Shown here: positions 13,090-23,910 of the stretch, one piece after another
Layout: every line of letters starts with the position of its first letter
How positions within the stretch are numbered: position 1 is the stretch's first letter
Source of the DNA: Lumbricus terrestris
Taxonomy: Eukaryota; Annelida; Clitellata; Crassiclitellata; Lumbricidae
Assembly (NCBI GenBank): GCA_949752735.1
Contig: OX457047.1
Coordinates: 15,337,674 to 15,401,673 of the forward strand
DNA: 64,000 nt
Direction of reading: 5' to 3'
Position numbers and translations under genes: made by a program
Notes under the pieces: generated by a model
Told to the model about the DNA's origin: nothing
What the model saw: the letters and a program-made list of their open reading frames with translations, nothing else
Database searches by the model: none

Positions 13090-13275
13090 TTCTTTTTTGG
13101 TCGCCTGGTCCTACAACATGGAATGACCATCCAGTTGCACAGTGCTCAGTGCCCAGGGGTCACTGAACCGTGTTCTTTAAAAATTATAAACTATCCTATT
13201 TAGCCGGGGTTGGGCTGGGAGCACTTCTGAGTAGTCTGCCTTGAAGGAGTACTATGTAAGACTTCCTTGATAATA
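13090..13275 (+). mobile_element. LINE 3' end (L2/CR1-like), decayed
   Basis: GPTTWNDHPVAQC and FFKNYKLSY echo the WNxLP...FK(K)xL end of L2-type ORFs. The tail GGGAGCACTTCTGAGTAGTC...GGAGTACTATGTAAG follows. Confidence 0.6.
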
Positions 13276-13418
13276 TTAATAATGACTATAAATTACCAAT
13301 ATTTAACTACTTGTCATTTTACACAACTATATAGCACACCAAATCATCCGTAACTGCCTTAAGCCATCAGCAACATTACAGGCACTTGACTCTCAGCACA
13401 AAGAACCTTCAAATATGG

Positions 13419-13784
13419 CAGTGGTTCCCAAACTATTTTGAGTAAGCTTATAGGGCCACTTTTTCAAGTTGGAGGACAGGAGGGCCATTTTTTCTTAGCT
13501 GAAGAATACTAGGGGACCACAAGGCTAAGATTTAATTAACTAAAAACATAAAGAATTATAATTTAATCAAAATAGAATGTTTAATGTTATTTATAGACGT
13601 CAAAATAAAATAATTTGTAATGGAAAATAATTATATAATTATTCTATCTTGTCCAAACTGTCAATTTGTCATATATTTTGGTAATTCTTTGAGAGATGAG
13701 GGCCATTTTCTTAGGCCTGGCGGGTCATTTTCTTAGGCCTGGCGGGCCACTTTTGGCCCTCGGGCCACGGGTTGGGAACCACTG
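13419..13784. mobile_element. hAT-type MITE
   Basis: The ends CAGTGGTTCCCAAACTATT and GGGTTGGGAACCACTG are inverted, with flanks AAATATGG and AAATATAG (7 of 8 match). GGCCCTCGGGCCA-type GC-rich subterminal repeats lie near the right end. Confidence 0.87.
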
Positions 13785-14002
13785 AAATATAGGTTATCAC
13801 AACAATTTACTGACTCATTAACACAGAAACAGCATTTTGCATTTAAACCAAGCAACTGCTCTCAGAAAGTTACTATATCCTAACTTCTTTACCTCAAGCA
13901 CATGCTAATGTCACACATTAGACTATTAGTATTGCTCATGAATGAGTCTTGCACCTATTTCTAAACAAGTCGGCGTTGGTTTTATTGTAGCAGTGTGGCT
14001 TA

Positions 14003-14072
14003 ACCCTTCACCGACCAAAGTGCAGTAAATGGTATGTGGGAAATCCTATACCCTTGGTTGGCAAAGGGACAA
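14003..14072. repeat. short imperfect palindrome
   Basis: CCCTTCACCGACCAAAG and CCCTTGGTTGGCAAAGGG are inverted about 60 bp apart, resembling a tiny MITE; no target duplication was identified. Confidence 0.4.
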
Positions 14073-15488
14073 TGGAAACCATTTGAAAAGTCAAATGAGA
14101 TATCACCCAGATTTTTTACATTAAAAAAGTCAAGTTCGTTAAAGTAGAGAAGGTTGGTTGAAGTTACATTTTAACATAAATGCAGATATATTCATACTGG
14201 ATGAATCATAATGGCAGGCAAACGTGTGTACTGCCTAAAGGCCTTTCGAGGGTGTGATACACTTTGTATTAGTTATGCTCATACGCCAATGAGTAATTAT
14301 ATGTGAACAATTACGACAATCGGAATATGTTGTTAAACACGTCAAATGTGGATAAACATATATTTTTATGGGTAAAAGAGTATGGTGCTTGGGTCGACGC
14401 CGTAAACGAGATAAACAATATGGCCACCTCAGATAGGGAAAGAAAACAGCGCTCTGACCTACCTGCCCACAACAGTCGCACTTGCCTCGACTCACTTTCG
14501 GGTGCGCTATCCTAAAAAACATAGTATGATCATTTGCGTACTATGGCACTACAACTGATTTAACCGGTTAAAGTACTGTAATATTGTCCCACAACATTAC
14601 CTCAAGCCAAACATAAAACTTAAGACGAAACCAGTGGCGATAAATGCGAGTAAAATAATTATTTACATTTTGAAACAGAAGGGTTGTGGGCACTGACATT
14701 AGTTCTGAGAAATGTTTAAAAAATAAATAATACAGAATCTAACCAGGTTTATATTCCGTCACACAGCATACTCAAATAACGAACTGAGCATTTAAAGTAA
14801 GAATATATTAGACTAATTTTGAGTTTGATTTATAACACGAAAACATTCAGGTGTCGTAGCGCTTACACGGATATTCCCATTTCCGGCACCATACATTTAT
14901 CTAGCGCTGGACTTTTATGATTATACATTATCTTTATTGGAGGGATGGCCATTCTGTGACAAGTGAGGACGCATACACTACCCTTCATTGCTGCTGAGTT
15001 CCATTTGAAAATTTCCTCTTTAATGCCGGATATTGAAGTTCGCTGGATCAAGAGTTGACTCGCCGTTCCGCCCCTCTGATCCTACGGTAGGCCTAACTCG
15101 ACCAGGATCACCATATGCATGGACTACTATACCAACAACCCTTTTGACTCAACGCAGCGCTCGTGAATAAGCTGGTGCCCCGCGCTTGGCTTTCGAGTAG
15201 CGTTTTAGAAATATGGAGATAACGATTACGACTTGTGCTCTTTTTTAATTCATCGTCTCTACCGTGATTCGTACAACCGTTCGGGCCAGCACCGCGCTGT
15301 TGCTCGCTCGTTTATTCCAGACACCATTTCTACACCATCAACGTATAGGCCTATTGATAATTATCGATGTTCGACACCCATCCACTCCTTCGGCACAGCG
15401 CCCTACCAGATAACTGCTATCAGTGCTATCCACTCTGTGTTGGCGTCTCGACCAGCTGGGCTGCTGTTGGTTTACCTTCGCTGGACAC

Positions 15489-15608
15489 ATGGCTGGGTCG
15501 ATCATGACCGTCTGAATTGTCGTGGCTGGGTTGTGTGGTCTTCTGCTCGCCTCTGTGGACGCACCCCACTTCAGCTATGAGCTGGATCCGACGTACGTCA
15601 ACAATTAA
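15489..15608 (+). other. possible signal-peptide-coding first exon interrupted by TGA
   Basis: The frame from ATG at 15489 gives MAGSIMTV, then TGA at 15513-15515, then IVVAGLCGLLLASVDAPHF up to TAA at 15606. Across the TGA this would make a textbook secretion signal, and GTACGT at 15593 could be a donor. No downstream exon was found. It may be chance, a pseudogene or a sequence error. Confidence 0.2.
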
Positions 15609-16042
15609 ATTTTCTCTAAGTATCATGACATATAACACTGCATTAGGCTACGTCTTCAAACATTGCTTGTTTATGCATGGTATGCATTCGTAACTATAGG
15701 CCTAGCACAAGTTTCCTTTAAGACAATGAACGCAAAGTATAGGCCTAAGCCAAATCGTAGAGCTAAGAGCACTGTAGGCCAAATAGGCCTTGGCTACATG
15801 CGCAAAATTTATTATGAGATCGATTTTTACACAGTCGCTTAATTTTTTTAAAGACAATTTATAACAATTCTTAGTGCAAAGAATCTGCACTGGCACAGCT
15901 TTTCCTGTGCATGTCGTTTTTGCAAAATACCATATTATATGCACCGTTGAATTTTACAACCTATATAGCATGCCTATTTTAGCGTTTTATTGAAATAATT
16001 CAGATTCATGATGAATATTACTTTCATCGAGTAACATCAGCC

Positions 16043-16158
16043 AAATGCAGTTGTTAAATTATTTGGTTGATAATTACTTTTCTTGAATTGTTTGGTTGTC
16101 AATTGCAGTTGTTAAATTATTTGGTTGCCAATTGCAGTTGTTAAATTATGTGGCTGGT
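16043..16158 (+). repeat. tandem repeat, ~32-bp unit
   Basis: GCAGTTGTTAAATTATTTGG followed by TTGxxAATT recurs three to four times directly before the family A SINE. Confidence 0.7.
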
Positions 16159-16159
16159 A

Positions 16160-16394
16160 AATAATAATAATAATATCTTTTCTTTAATTAAACGCCTGCA
16201 AGACGCACTGCGCTTTACATTTACAAGTTATGCAGTAATCTTAATTAAACTTAACTACTAACTGAACAGACAGCTTTGTAATTACACAGCGCTAATAGCA
16301 GCCTACAAAGCAAATCCGCCCAACGAGGGTTCGAACTCACTACTTCTCGCACTCTACGCCAGCGTGCTAACCATTGCGCTACCGGGCCCCCCCA
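16160..16394 (-). mobile_element. tRNA-derived SINE, family A
   Basis: Reverse copy of the SINE at 18.8 kb. Read on the minus strand it has a tRNA-like head (GGTAGCGCAATGGTTAGC, then GAGTTCGAACCC as B box), a body with GCAAAGCTGTCTGTTCAG-like sequence, and an (ATT)n tail. Confidence 0.85.
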
Positions 16395-16621
16395 ATAACT
16401 CGTTGATGCTACTATAAACGGATTACTTTCTAATGTCGAGTGACTCGAGTCTTCTGAAAGGCTGTTTCTGCGAGAAGCGCTTTATAAATGGTCGGATAGA
16501 ATACAATCATTGCAAAGTCCTTTAGTTACAAATGTTTAGTGCAATTTGTCATTGCTGATCATTGCGTAGTGAAGCTACATAAACATAAGACAACGCATAA
16601 ATAAATTAAAATGCTCTAACC

Positions 16622-17099
16622 CAGTGATTCTCAAAGTGGTGGTCCGCAGACCTGTGCCGGTTCGCGGAGTACTGATCACTAGTCCGTGGAGAAGAGATAA
16701 AAACAAATTGTATTTTTTCAAATCTATATTTTTGTGGCTTTTTCTGGATTCTGTTTAATTTCGAACAGGCATTTCCATCATTAACACACCATCTTAGTAA
16801 TTGTCGTTAGCTATATTTTTGCGGATCCACTTTGCTATAACAAAATTAAAATTCAATTCTAGTATAGTTTGAAGCATTGAGTTTAACTTTTTTAATGTAA
16901 GTAAAATGAGAATTAAATTGAGAAATAAATTTATATGCTGCTAGGGATGTTTTAATTAATGAATCAAATCCCTTATGATAAATAGCCTTACAATGGCCTT
17001 TTTATAATATACGTCGCTTTTGTTTGCGCTCGCCATTTAAGCAGGCTTCAACAAAGACTTATTGCCAGTCTGTGGTCTCCAGAAGTTTGAAAACCACTG
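16622..17099. mobile_element. hAT-type MITE
   Basis: The ends CAGTGATTCTCAAAGTGG and TTTGAAAACCACTG are inverted, flanked by the perfect duplication CTCTAACC (16614-16621, 17100-17107). The end sequence is of the CAGTGGTTCTCAA (Charlie-like) type. Confidence 0.88.
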
Positions 17100-17396
17100 C
17101 TCTAACCTGTGAATATTAGTGTTTTAAGACACTGATGTACTCTGGACATTTGTTAACTTATTGACCTCTAGTGAGCATTTTAGGGAGCACATGCGTGGAA
17201 CCAACCAACAAATTTCCATCAGCAGATGACATGGATGGTCAAAGTCTTTGGACCAAGTTACGTCGATAAGATACAGCGATGACAGGTTACTATTCGTAAA
17301 TACATTGATGTTGCCGATGAGCAGTCCCTCATCAGTGGAAGACGACACATGTCCAGCTAATCTTGAGAGTACAATGAAACTACCATGTTCAATTGT

Positions 17397-17931
17397 TCAT
17401 CGACTTCTTTTCAGTTGTCTCTCAAGGAATTTGATTTGATCAGGTAACAAAAATTTCTGGGCAAGGTTCAGAAAATGTTCGATTGACCCATCACATGACT
17501 GTCCAATACGTTCTTTTGAGTTCAGTTTTAATGTTTGTACCTCTGCACGTAACCTGCAGATCTCTATTCTCGCTGCCAGTAGATCAACGTGTGCTTGTTT
17601 CCTTTTCCTGTCACATTCGACCTCACAAAGTGAATTGTCAAGTAAACTATCAGATGTGAGTGTATCTCTATGAGTTCTTAACTTTTTCGTGGGATGAGTG
17701 AATAGTTGTTCTGCTGGTGCTTTTCTTTTCATGGATACACGAGCTGGGCGTTTAGGGAAATCAAATATTGTTGGAACAGCATCCAAAATAAGCCTCTTTC
17801 CTCCAATGTTTGTTGGATAATACATAGTTTCTTCAAAGTGGTTGCTACAAAGGCGATAATTTTTATTCAATTCAATGGAACTTTTGTCATCAATATCTTT
17901 TCGCCGGCAATTCACAAGCCATTTTTTGCAT
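17397..17931 (-). pseudogene. THAP-domain / P-element-transposase-like exon, truncated
   Basis: Minus-strand exon after the acceptor GTTATAG, giving about 178 codons to a TGA at 17399-17397. The start, from CKKWLVNCRRKDI, is the second half of a THAP zinc finger: YRLCSNHFEETMYY supplies the C-x2-H ligands and DAVPTIFDFP is the AVPTIF hallmark. The first half, with the CxxC pair, should lie on an upstream exon that I could not find. A basic/coiled stretch follows (CDRKRKQAHVDLLAARIEI), then FLLPDQIKFLERQLKRSR. That last segment resembles the part just before the GRRW helix of P-element/THAP9-type transposases, where the ORF stops. The frame stays open for about 90 more codons after the TGA without recognisable motifs. 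Most likely a domesticated or decayed transposase fragment. Confidence 0.65.
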
Positions 17932-18262
17932 CTATAACGTAAACAGCATAAACCACGTAAACCACGTAAACACAGTCCATGTAAAACAATATAAAACAAC
18001 TCATATTTATAACATGCCTTAATCAAACAAAGTCTTACTCAAAGAGAAGATTATAATGTTAGCGACTACCGGTCTGAGTCAAAATTATTTATAGAAAAGA
18101 TAAGTTTTAAGTTTAGATTTAAAATTATTGATTGAGGATTTCCATTCAGTCGAAGCAGCTACCAAAAAATTCTCTTAACAAAGTGTTTTACTCTTTTGAT
18201 TACAAAGTCTCCATTTGAAGCTGATTGCAATCGACATCTTGACTGAAGGACAATACACGGTA

Positions 18263-18711
18263 CAGGGGCGGATCCAGGGGGGGCCAATCCGGCCATGGCC
18301 CCCATTAAAAAATTGCATGGGACGTGGCCCCCCATTTGGTTTCAACAGGCCATTAAATAAATGTAGCGGAAGAGAAAAACAGGACATCAGGCGCCCCTCC
18401 ATCAAGAAACCGCATGGGACGTGGTCCCCCGTTCGATTTAACGGTTGAAATGGAATCTTCTTTTCCCAAAATACTGATTGACGACTAAAAAAAAAGGTCA
18501 TCAACTTTTTTGGCGGATAAATTGTTATCTTTTCCCCGAAAAATTGGTCTGACGGATGAATTGGTATCTTTTTCCCGGAAAATTGGTCGATGACTGAAAA
18601 AAAGGTCATCAACTTTTTGGGCGGCGAAAATCACACCAAATTGTTCCCCTGTTCCACCAACAAGAACGAAAATTTTGGCCTCCCCTTTGAAACATTCTGG
18701 ATCCGCCACTG
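18263..18711. mobile_element. hAT-type MITE
   Basis: The ends CAGGGGCGGATCCAGGG and CTGGATCCGCCACTG are inverted repeats, flanked by the perfect 8-bp duplication ACACGGTA (18255-18262, 18712-18719). There is no transposase. The interior repeats a GACTAAAAAAGGTCATCA-type motif near 18485 and 18595. Confidence 0.9.
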
Positions 18712-18814
18712 ACACGGTATAACTAAGGATGACATCAGACGAAGAGGAACAGAACACTGCCAGAATCTGACATTACTTTGAACATCTGCTGTATGGTTTT
18801 AGCCACCAATTTTT

Positions 18815-19054
18815 TGGGGGGGCCCGGTAGAGTAATGGTTAACACGCTGGCCAAGAGTGCGAGAGGTAGCAGGTTCGAGCCCCCGGTGGGCGGATATGCT
18901 TTGTAGGCTGCTATTAGCGCCTTTGTAATTGCAAAGCTGTCTGTTCAGTTAGTAGTTAAGTTTAATTAAGATTACTGCATAACTTGTAAATGTAAAGCGC
19001 AGTGCGTCTTGCAGGCGCTCAATTAAAGAAAAGATTATTATTATTATTATTATC
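18815..19054 (+). mobile_element. tRNA-derived SINE, family A
   Basis: Head with A box GGTAGAGTAATGGTTAACAC and B box GGTTCGAGCCCCC, body containing TGTAAAGCGCAGTGCGTCTT, and an (ATT)n tail. It is nearly full length by comparison with the copy at 16.2 kb. Confidence 0.87.
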
Positions 19055-19278
19055 AAAAGTAAGATTTTAAAGGATAAAAGAATATGCGAATTTGGATGAG
19101 TAACCAATGGTGTGGTTGTCGTATGAAGTGGGTGATGCCAAGGTTATTGACTAAGCGTGCTGCAGATTGAATAACAGAAGGAAGTGCTGAATGGGCAGAT
19201 TTTGGCAGACCATACAGCAGAATGAGAGTAGTCAATCTTGTATAATACAGTATACACTGTATCCTGTATACTCGGTTG

Positions 19279-19793
19279 TAGGGCATTATCCCCTGGACAA
19301 AAGCCCCCCCACGATTTTGCATAGGACATTATCCCCCCCCATTATAAAAATCCCCCCTCTGAGCCAGTAAGGGGTCATTGCATAATTACGTAACGCCGAA
19401 AATGACCATTTTTGACCCGCCCACCCACCCTGTAACGCTTCATAACGTTTTCCCTGAACCCCCCAGCGTTACATAACGAATGCCACGAAAAATCAGTTGA
19501 GATTTAGGTCTATTATTGACTTATGTGAGCGCGTAGGCCTAATTATAATTCATATTTTCAGAGTGAATTTTATATAGCCCAGTAGGCCTATGTGAATTAT
19601 ACGCTAGTTTGACTATATATATGCTTAAAATATAGGCCTACACAATTTATATAAACGGCAGTCATGCGTGAACCGCAATTTTCTTAAATTGTACCGCAAG
19701 AATAAAATAAGATTTTTGCATCATTTTTAGGTAAGGATATCATAGTCCGGAAAGGGCGGACAATGTCCGGAGGATGATGTCCAGGAGATAATG
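19279..19793. mobile_element. possible MITE with GGGCATTATC ends
   Basis: The ends GGGCATTATCCCCTGGACA and TGTCCAGGAGATAATGCCC are inverted repeats about 515 bp apart. No target duplication was recognised, so element type and edges are uncertain. Confidence 0.55.
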
Positions 19794-19995
19794 CCCGTTT
19801 ACTTGTAGAATCGTTGGGCTAAGACATGACGGCAATGTTCGTTCACGCGATTGATTCGATGTAAGCTGAATCGTCCGAGATTAGAAGCAGATGTTAACGA
19901 TATACCGTAAGGGTATAGCTGGGACTAATATCCAGGGTATAGGCATTAGAAAACTCCGTAGTTTGGTTGCAAAATATAAAAGTTATAATATTTGT

Positions 19996-20675
19996 GGTTA
20001 TTGTTACTGACGGCTCGGTAGGACGTAAACAGTATGGCGGTCACAGATAGAGGCAGAATAGAGCGGCCTCAACTCCGGCGATCGATAGCCCTATGTTTTC
20101 CGCTTAATAGTCAATGGTCAAAAGACCATGAAAATGGATATTTTCATAAATATTAATAAGCCTAAATAAAGTAAAGAATACAAAAAAATCGATTGACCTT
20201 AAACACCTACCCACTGTTTATCAATTCAAATGCAAATTGGAAGCTTACCGTTTGACTGCACTGCATCTTCCGCCTATGGAGAGGCACTGAATTTATTGCT
20301 TATATAGCGCTAGTTTTAGTCATATCCATCGCAGATAATATGCCTATATATCATTTGATAAAAAATATTATTGTTGTGCGACTAAAAGCTGGATGGGATG
20401 GAAACATTAGTGATTTGGATGAAACAGTTAAGCTGCTCCAACGGACTAATTTACAATGTTGAAACTATTGATTGCAAAAAGGTCCGTTTTTTTAAATTAT
20501 GTAGTATACTCTATTACTTACTTACTTCACACAACAGCACTGACTGACGCGGAAGCCCAATGTTTCGCGCGGAAACATTGGGCTATCGATCGCCGGAGTT
20601 GAGGCCGCTCTATTCTGCCTCTACCTGTGTCAGCCATACTGTTTACATCCTATCGAGCTATCAGTAACAATAACC
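19996..20675. mobile_element. foldback element with ~110-bp inverted ends and 8-bp duplication
   Basis: The ends GGTTATTGTTACTGA and TCAGTAACAATAACC continue as inverted repeats of about 110 bp, including GGCCTCAACTCCGGCGATCG on one arm. Flanks are the perfect duplication ATATTTGT (19988-19995, 20676-20683). No transposase. GG ends with 8-bp duplications fit Merlin-like MITEs, but the superfamily is uncertain. Confidence 0.82.
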
Positions 20676-20762
20676 ATATTTGTATTATTATGTATGTTAT
20701 AAAATTATTTAAAGAAACTGTACAGATTGTGGATTTGTGGTAGTAGCACAGTATTAAATATA

Positions 20763-21305
20763 CACGGTATCCCAATTGAACTGTTGGAAACTTAAAATTT
20801 TCTTTGCCAAAATTTGAATGTGCATAACTTCGAACCCTGTTCGTAGAATTGGATGAAATTTCCAGGAAACATTGATAATTTATCCCTCTTACATTATCTG
20901 AAATTTTATAGAGTTTCATTTAAAATTGACAAGTATATCGCCAAAACGGTAAATACGCACACTGGATGCCCGTACTCCAAACAATATGGCTGCCAACGAA
21001 TGCAATAAAATTAGAGCGCAGCGACCTATCATATCGACGGCATCGCAACATGCATCCCAGTATTTATCGCGTCAGGGTCGGTTAGGGCTCAGGTTAGGCG
21101 TCGTGAGGGTCGGTTAGGGTTAGTTTTAGGGTTAGTGCAGTCATTCTGCTGAGCGCTTTGCATGTTGCGATGCCGTCGATAGGATAGATCGCTGCGCTCT
21201 AATTTTATTGCATTCGTTGGCAGCCATATTGTTTGGAGTACGGGCATCCAGTGTGCGTGTTTACCGCCAAAACAAAAAGGGTATCAGTTCAATTGGGACA
21301 CCGTG
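20763..21305. mobile_element. Tc1/mariner-like MITE (host of the nested foldback element)
   Basis: The ends CACGGTATCCCAATTGAACT and AGTTCAATTGGGACACCGTG are inverted, with TA on both sides (20761-20762, 21306-21307). Without the nested insert it is about 217 bp. Confidence 0.72.
20948..21265. mobile_element. foldback element with ~110-bp inverted ends, nested in a Tc1-like MITE
   Basis: Arms starting GGTAAATACGCACACTGG and ending CCAGTGTGCGTGTTTACC are inverted over about 110 bp. Flanks are the perfect duplication GCCAAAAC (20940-20947, 21266-21273). The loop contains TTAGGG-like repeats. Confidence 0.85.
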
Positions 21306-21307
21306 TA

Positions 21308-22781
21308 CTGTGGTAGTAGGCTAGAACGTATTTACATACCTCTCTTTATCTTTCGGAAAGCGGAAAAACGACACTTTCTTGCCTGTAACCCTATCTGAAC
21401 TCCTCCCGGAGCAATTAATGGCTGCACAGAATGTCATGTCTTGCAAAAATTATAATAATGACTATGTAGATTTAACACTTTTAAATGATAATAAACTTAC
21501 ATTTTTTGAATAACTATAAGGTCTTTGGTAGAACATTTTCCCTGACCATAGATTGGTGCATGTCGGCTTTACAGCGCATATTGTATCTATGGTGTATGAA
21601 CCAAAAGGCAAGGCTTCTATATTAGATAGGTTACTTGTGCACATTATTGTGGTCATGATTTTACTCTCAACGATAGATGGCGCTCCACATAAAATTCCAT
21701 TTCTATCACTATGGATCATGTTTTGAATCTCCAAAGGTATTTGTTTATTTTGCAAACATAATTATTCGTCAATCTGCTTTAATAGATGTAACTTATTGAA
21801 TGCTTTTATTTTGTAAATAAGATGTGAAATTTTCCGGAACTCCGATTATCGCCCAAAAACTTGTACAAGGCGGCTAAAGAAGAAACCAGGCCTGTGTAAG
21901 AGTTCTTGCAAAAGGTGTTGTGTACAAGACAAGGATTGTGTACAAGACTGAGTAGTTCATTGCTTCTGTGGCTGATTTTTGCCAAAGTTATAAATAAAGT
22001 GCTTGTACTACAGCGTTCGACTTCGTCTAAGACCCTACTGCTACTGGCTAGCCGTGTCCGATAGCAGTATTTCTAGAAGGTACAAGAACCTTCGAAGAAA
22101 TTAAGTTGGTCCACGCTGAATATGACAGGTTTCCGGTATTAGAACTCAGTTCGTATAAATATTGGAGAAAGTGCTTAAAGTGGTATGCGGAGAAAAGTTG
22201 TTACGGATTTCAGTAAGCACTTTAATCAAAGGTGAGTTTGATAAGCGATAAGAAAAAGTAGAAGGAAGAAGTTGGAATTAGCACGTGGATCCTTAGAATT
22301 CAGGCATTTAGATCTATGTAAATGATTACAATTAGTTTCCCTGTGTTCTCCCAGCGCATCTAGATGAGTAATAGACCTATAACGCGTGTAAAAGCTATTT
22401 AAATGAGGCCCCACATAATTATTATATTCGTGGGATTGGTGCTACGAGAAAATGTCGACTGTGGTAATTGGCCAACTTCATCAGTTTCTTAGAGATGCCT
22501 CCATTACTGGAGTTTATTTTCTGTGTTGAGAGATGTGAATACGTCATGGATTGAACCAAGAGCTTGTGAGTATGATGGGCTAGATTTAAGATTATCTAGT
22601 CAATTCGTTTTTATAGTTAAAGAGTGAATAGTAAAGTCTTCTATCCTTATTAAGGCTCTGCTAGAACTGTCTGCTTTCAGATGCAAAAGCCCAGAGCATC
22701 CATCCCCGTTCGCTGTTACTTCCTCTCATCTCAGCATCTGCCTGCATCATGCTGTGTCTATTGCTACTGAATTGTTTACGC
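21308..22781. other. intergenic region upstream of UNC-45, possible decayed BEL/Pao LTR
   Basis: TTATAAATAAAGTGCTTGTA near 21990 followed by AATTAAGTTGGTCCACGCTG near 22100 resembles an LTR end and the start of a BEL/Pao internal region. No second LTR or pol was seen. TTCTAGAA and GAACCTTCGAAGAA near 22070-22097 resemble heat-shock elements. Confidence 0.3.
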
Positions 22782-23634
22782 CAGAGGTCTCAAACTCAAG
22801 TCAGCATGTGGGCCGTATTTGGAAATTTTGAATGACTCGCGGGCCGCAACATAAAAATATAGGCGGCTAATCGTGCACGTGAAACTGGAATTAGTTATGT
22901 GTCATTGCAGCATACAATAGTGTAACGATGATATAGCCCTGCAAAATTCACATAATATTATATTTTAAGTGTAGCTATAATGGTACTACAAACAAAATTG
23001 GAAAATCATTCTATCCCAATTATCGAAAAATGCGTGGGCGCTATAATTGAAGAAATCATGCTGTAATCAAAATTTAAAATGACTAATTTGTAAAGTATCC
23101 TAAGCAATGTTCAGAGTAATTCAACTCGAATTTAGTTAGGCATAGAGACTCTGAGTGTTCTTAAGTGTTCTAAACGTTCTATAAGTCCTCTAAACCAAGG
23201 TCACCAAATTATAGGAATAAACATAGGGACTATTATGCCTACCTGTTAGTGTCAAATACTTGCAAAAATAAATACACGCGGAAGTGACATTTTTCAACTT
23301 CTCATCATCTGGGGAGATACGATTATACCGATGATACTATATTTTGCGACACCGGCATACAAACTTTGCTATGCATTCTTCTGCTTCGGCGTTACATCGC
23401 ACTAACCCCATCTGCATTTGCCTATATCGATCTGCAGTTATGAATTCTATGTCCAATCAAAAGGAGTAGAAAGTTTAAGCATCAATTGGTTCAAATCGTA
23501 AAATAACTGCAAAATTATTTTAAAACCAATTTCTAACTTTAAAAAATAAAAAAAAACAGGAAGCTGTTCGCGGGCCGCATTAATCGGGTTCGCGGGCCGC
23601 ATGCGGCCCGCGGGCCGCGTGTTAGAGACCCCTG
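22782..23634. mobile_element. hAT-type element, non-autonomous
   Basis: The ends CAGAGGTCTCAAACTC and GTTAGAGACCCCTG are inverted, flanked by the perfect duplication GTTTACGC (22774-22781, 23635-23642). GCGGGCCGC blocks occur at both ends. 853 bp, no transposase seen. It lies about 280 bp upstream of the UNC-45 start codon. Confidence 0.88.
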
Positions 23635-23910
23635 GTTTACGCAATGAAGACCAGAGCTTTGCAGACCTTACCATTAACTTTCCAGTACTTAGCAATCCAC
23701 TTCCTGGCATATTTTCCTGAACTTGGCACATGCTTTTAATGGTGCACCGAACAGAATAATCTGGTGTGTTTGATGAATTTAATCAAGGAGGACACTGGAA
23801 CAGCATTCTAAGCACTGGACACACTTTGATGGTTGTAAGGTCTGGTTCTCTAACTTTCCTTTAAATTCCACATTTTTTGTTCTTCTGTAACACAGGAACA
23901 ATCTGTAAAA

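Noticed and set aside
15233..15580. 115-codon plus-strand ORF
   Set aside because: No domain or codon signal; another frame at its end looks more protein-like, and neither is supported.
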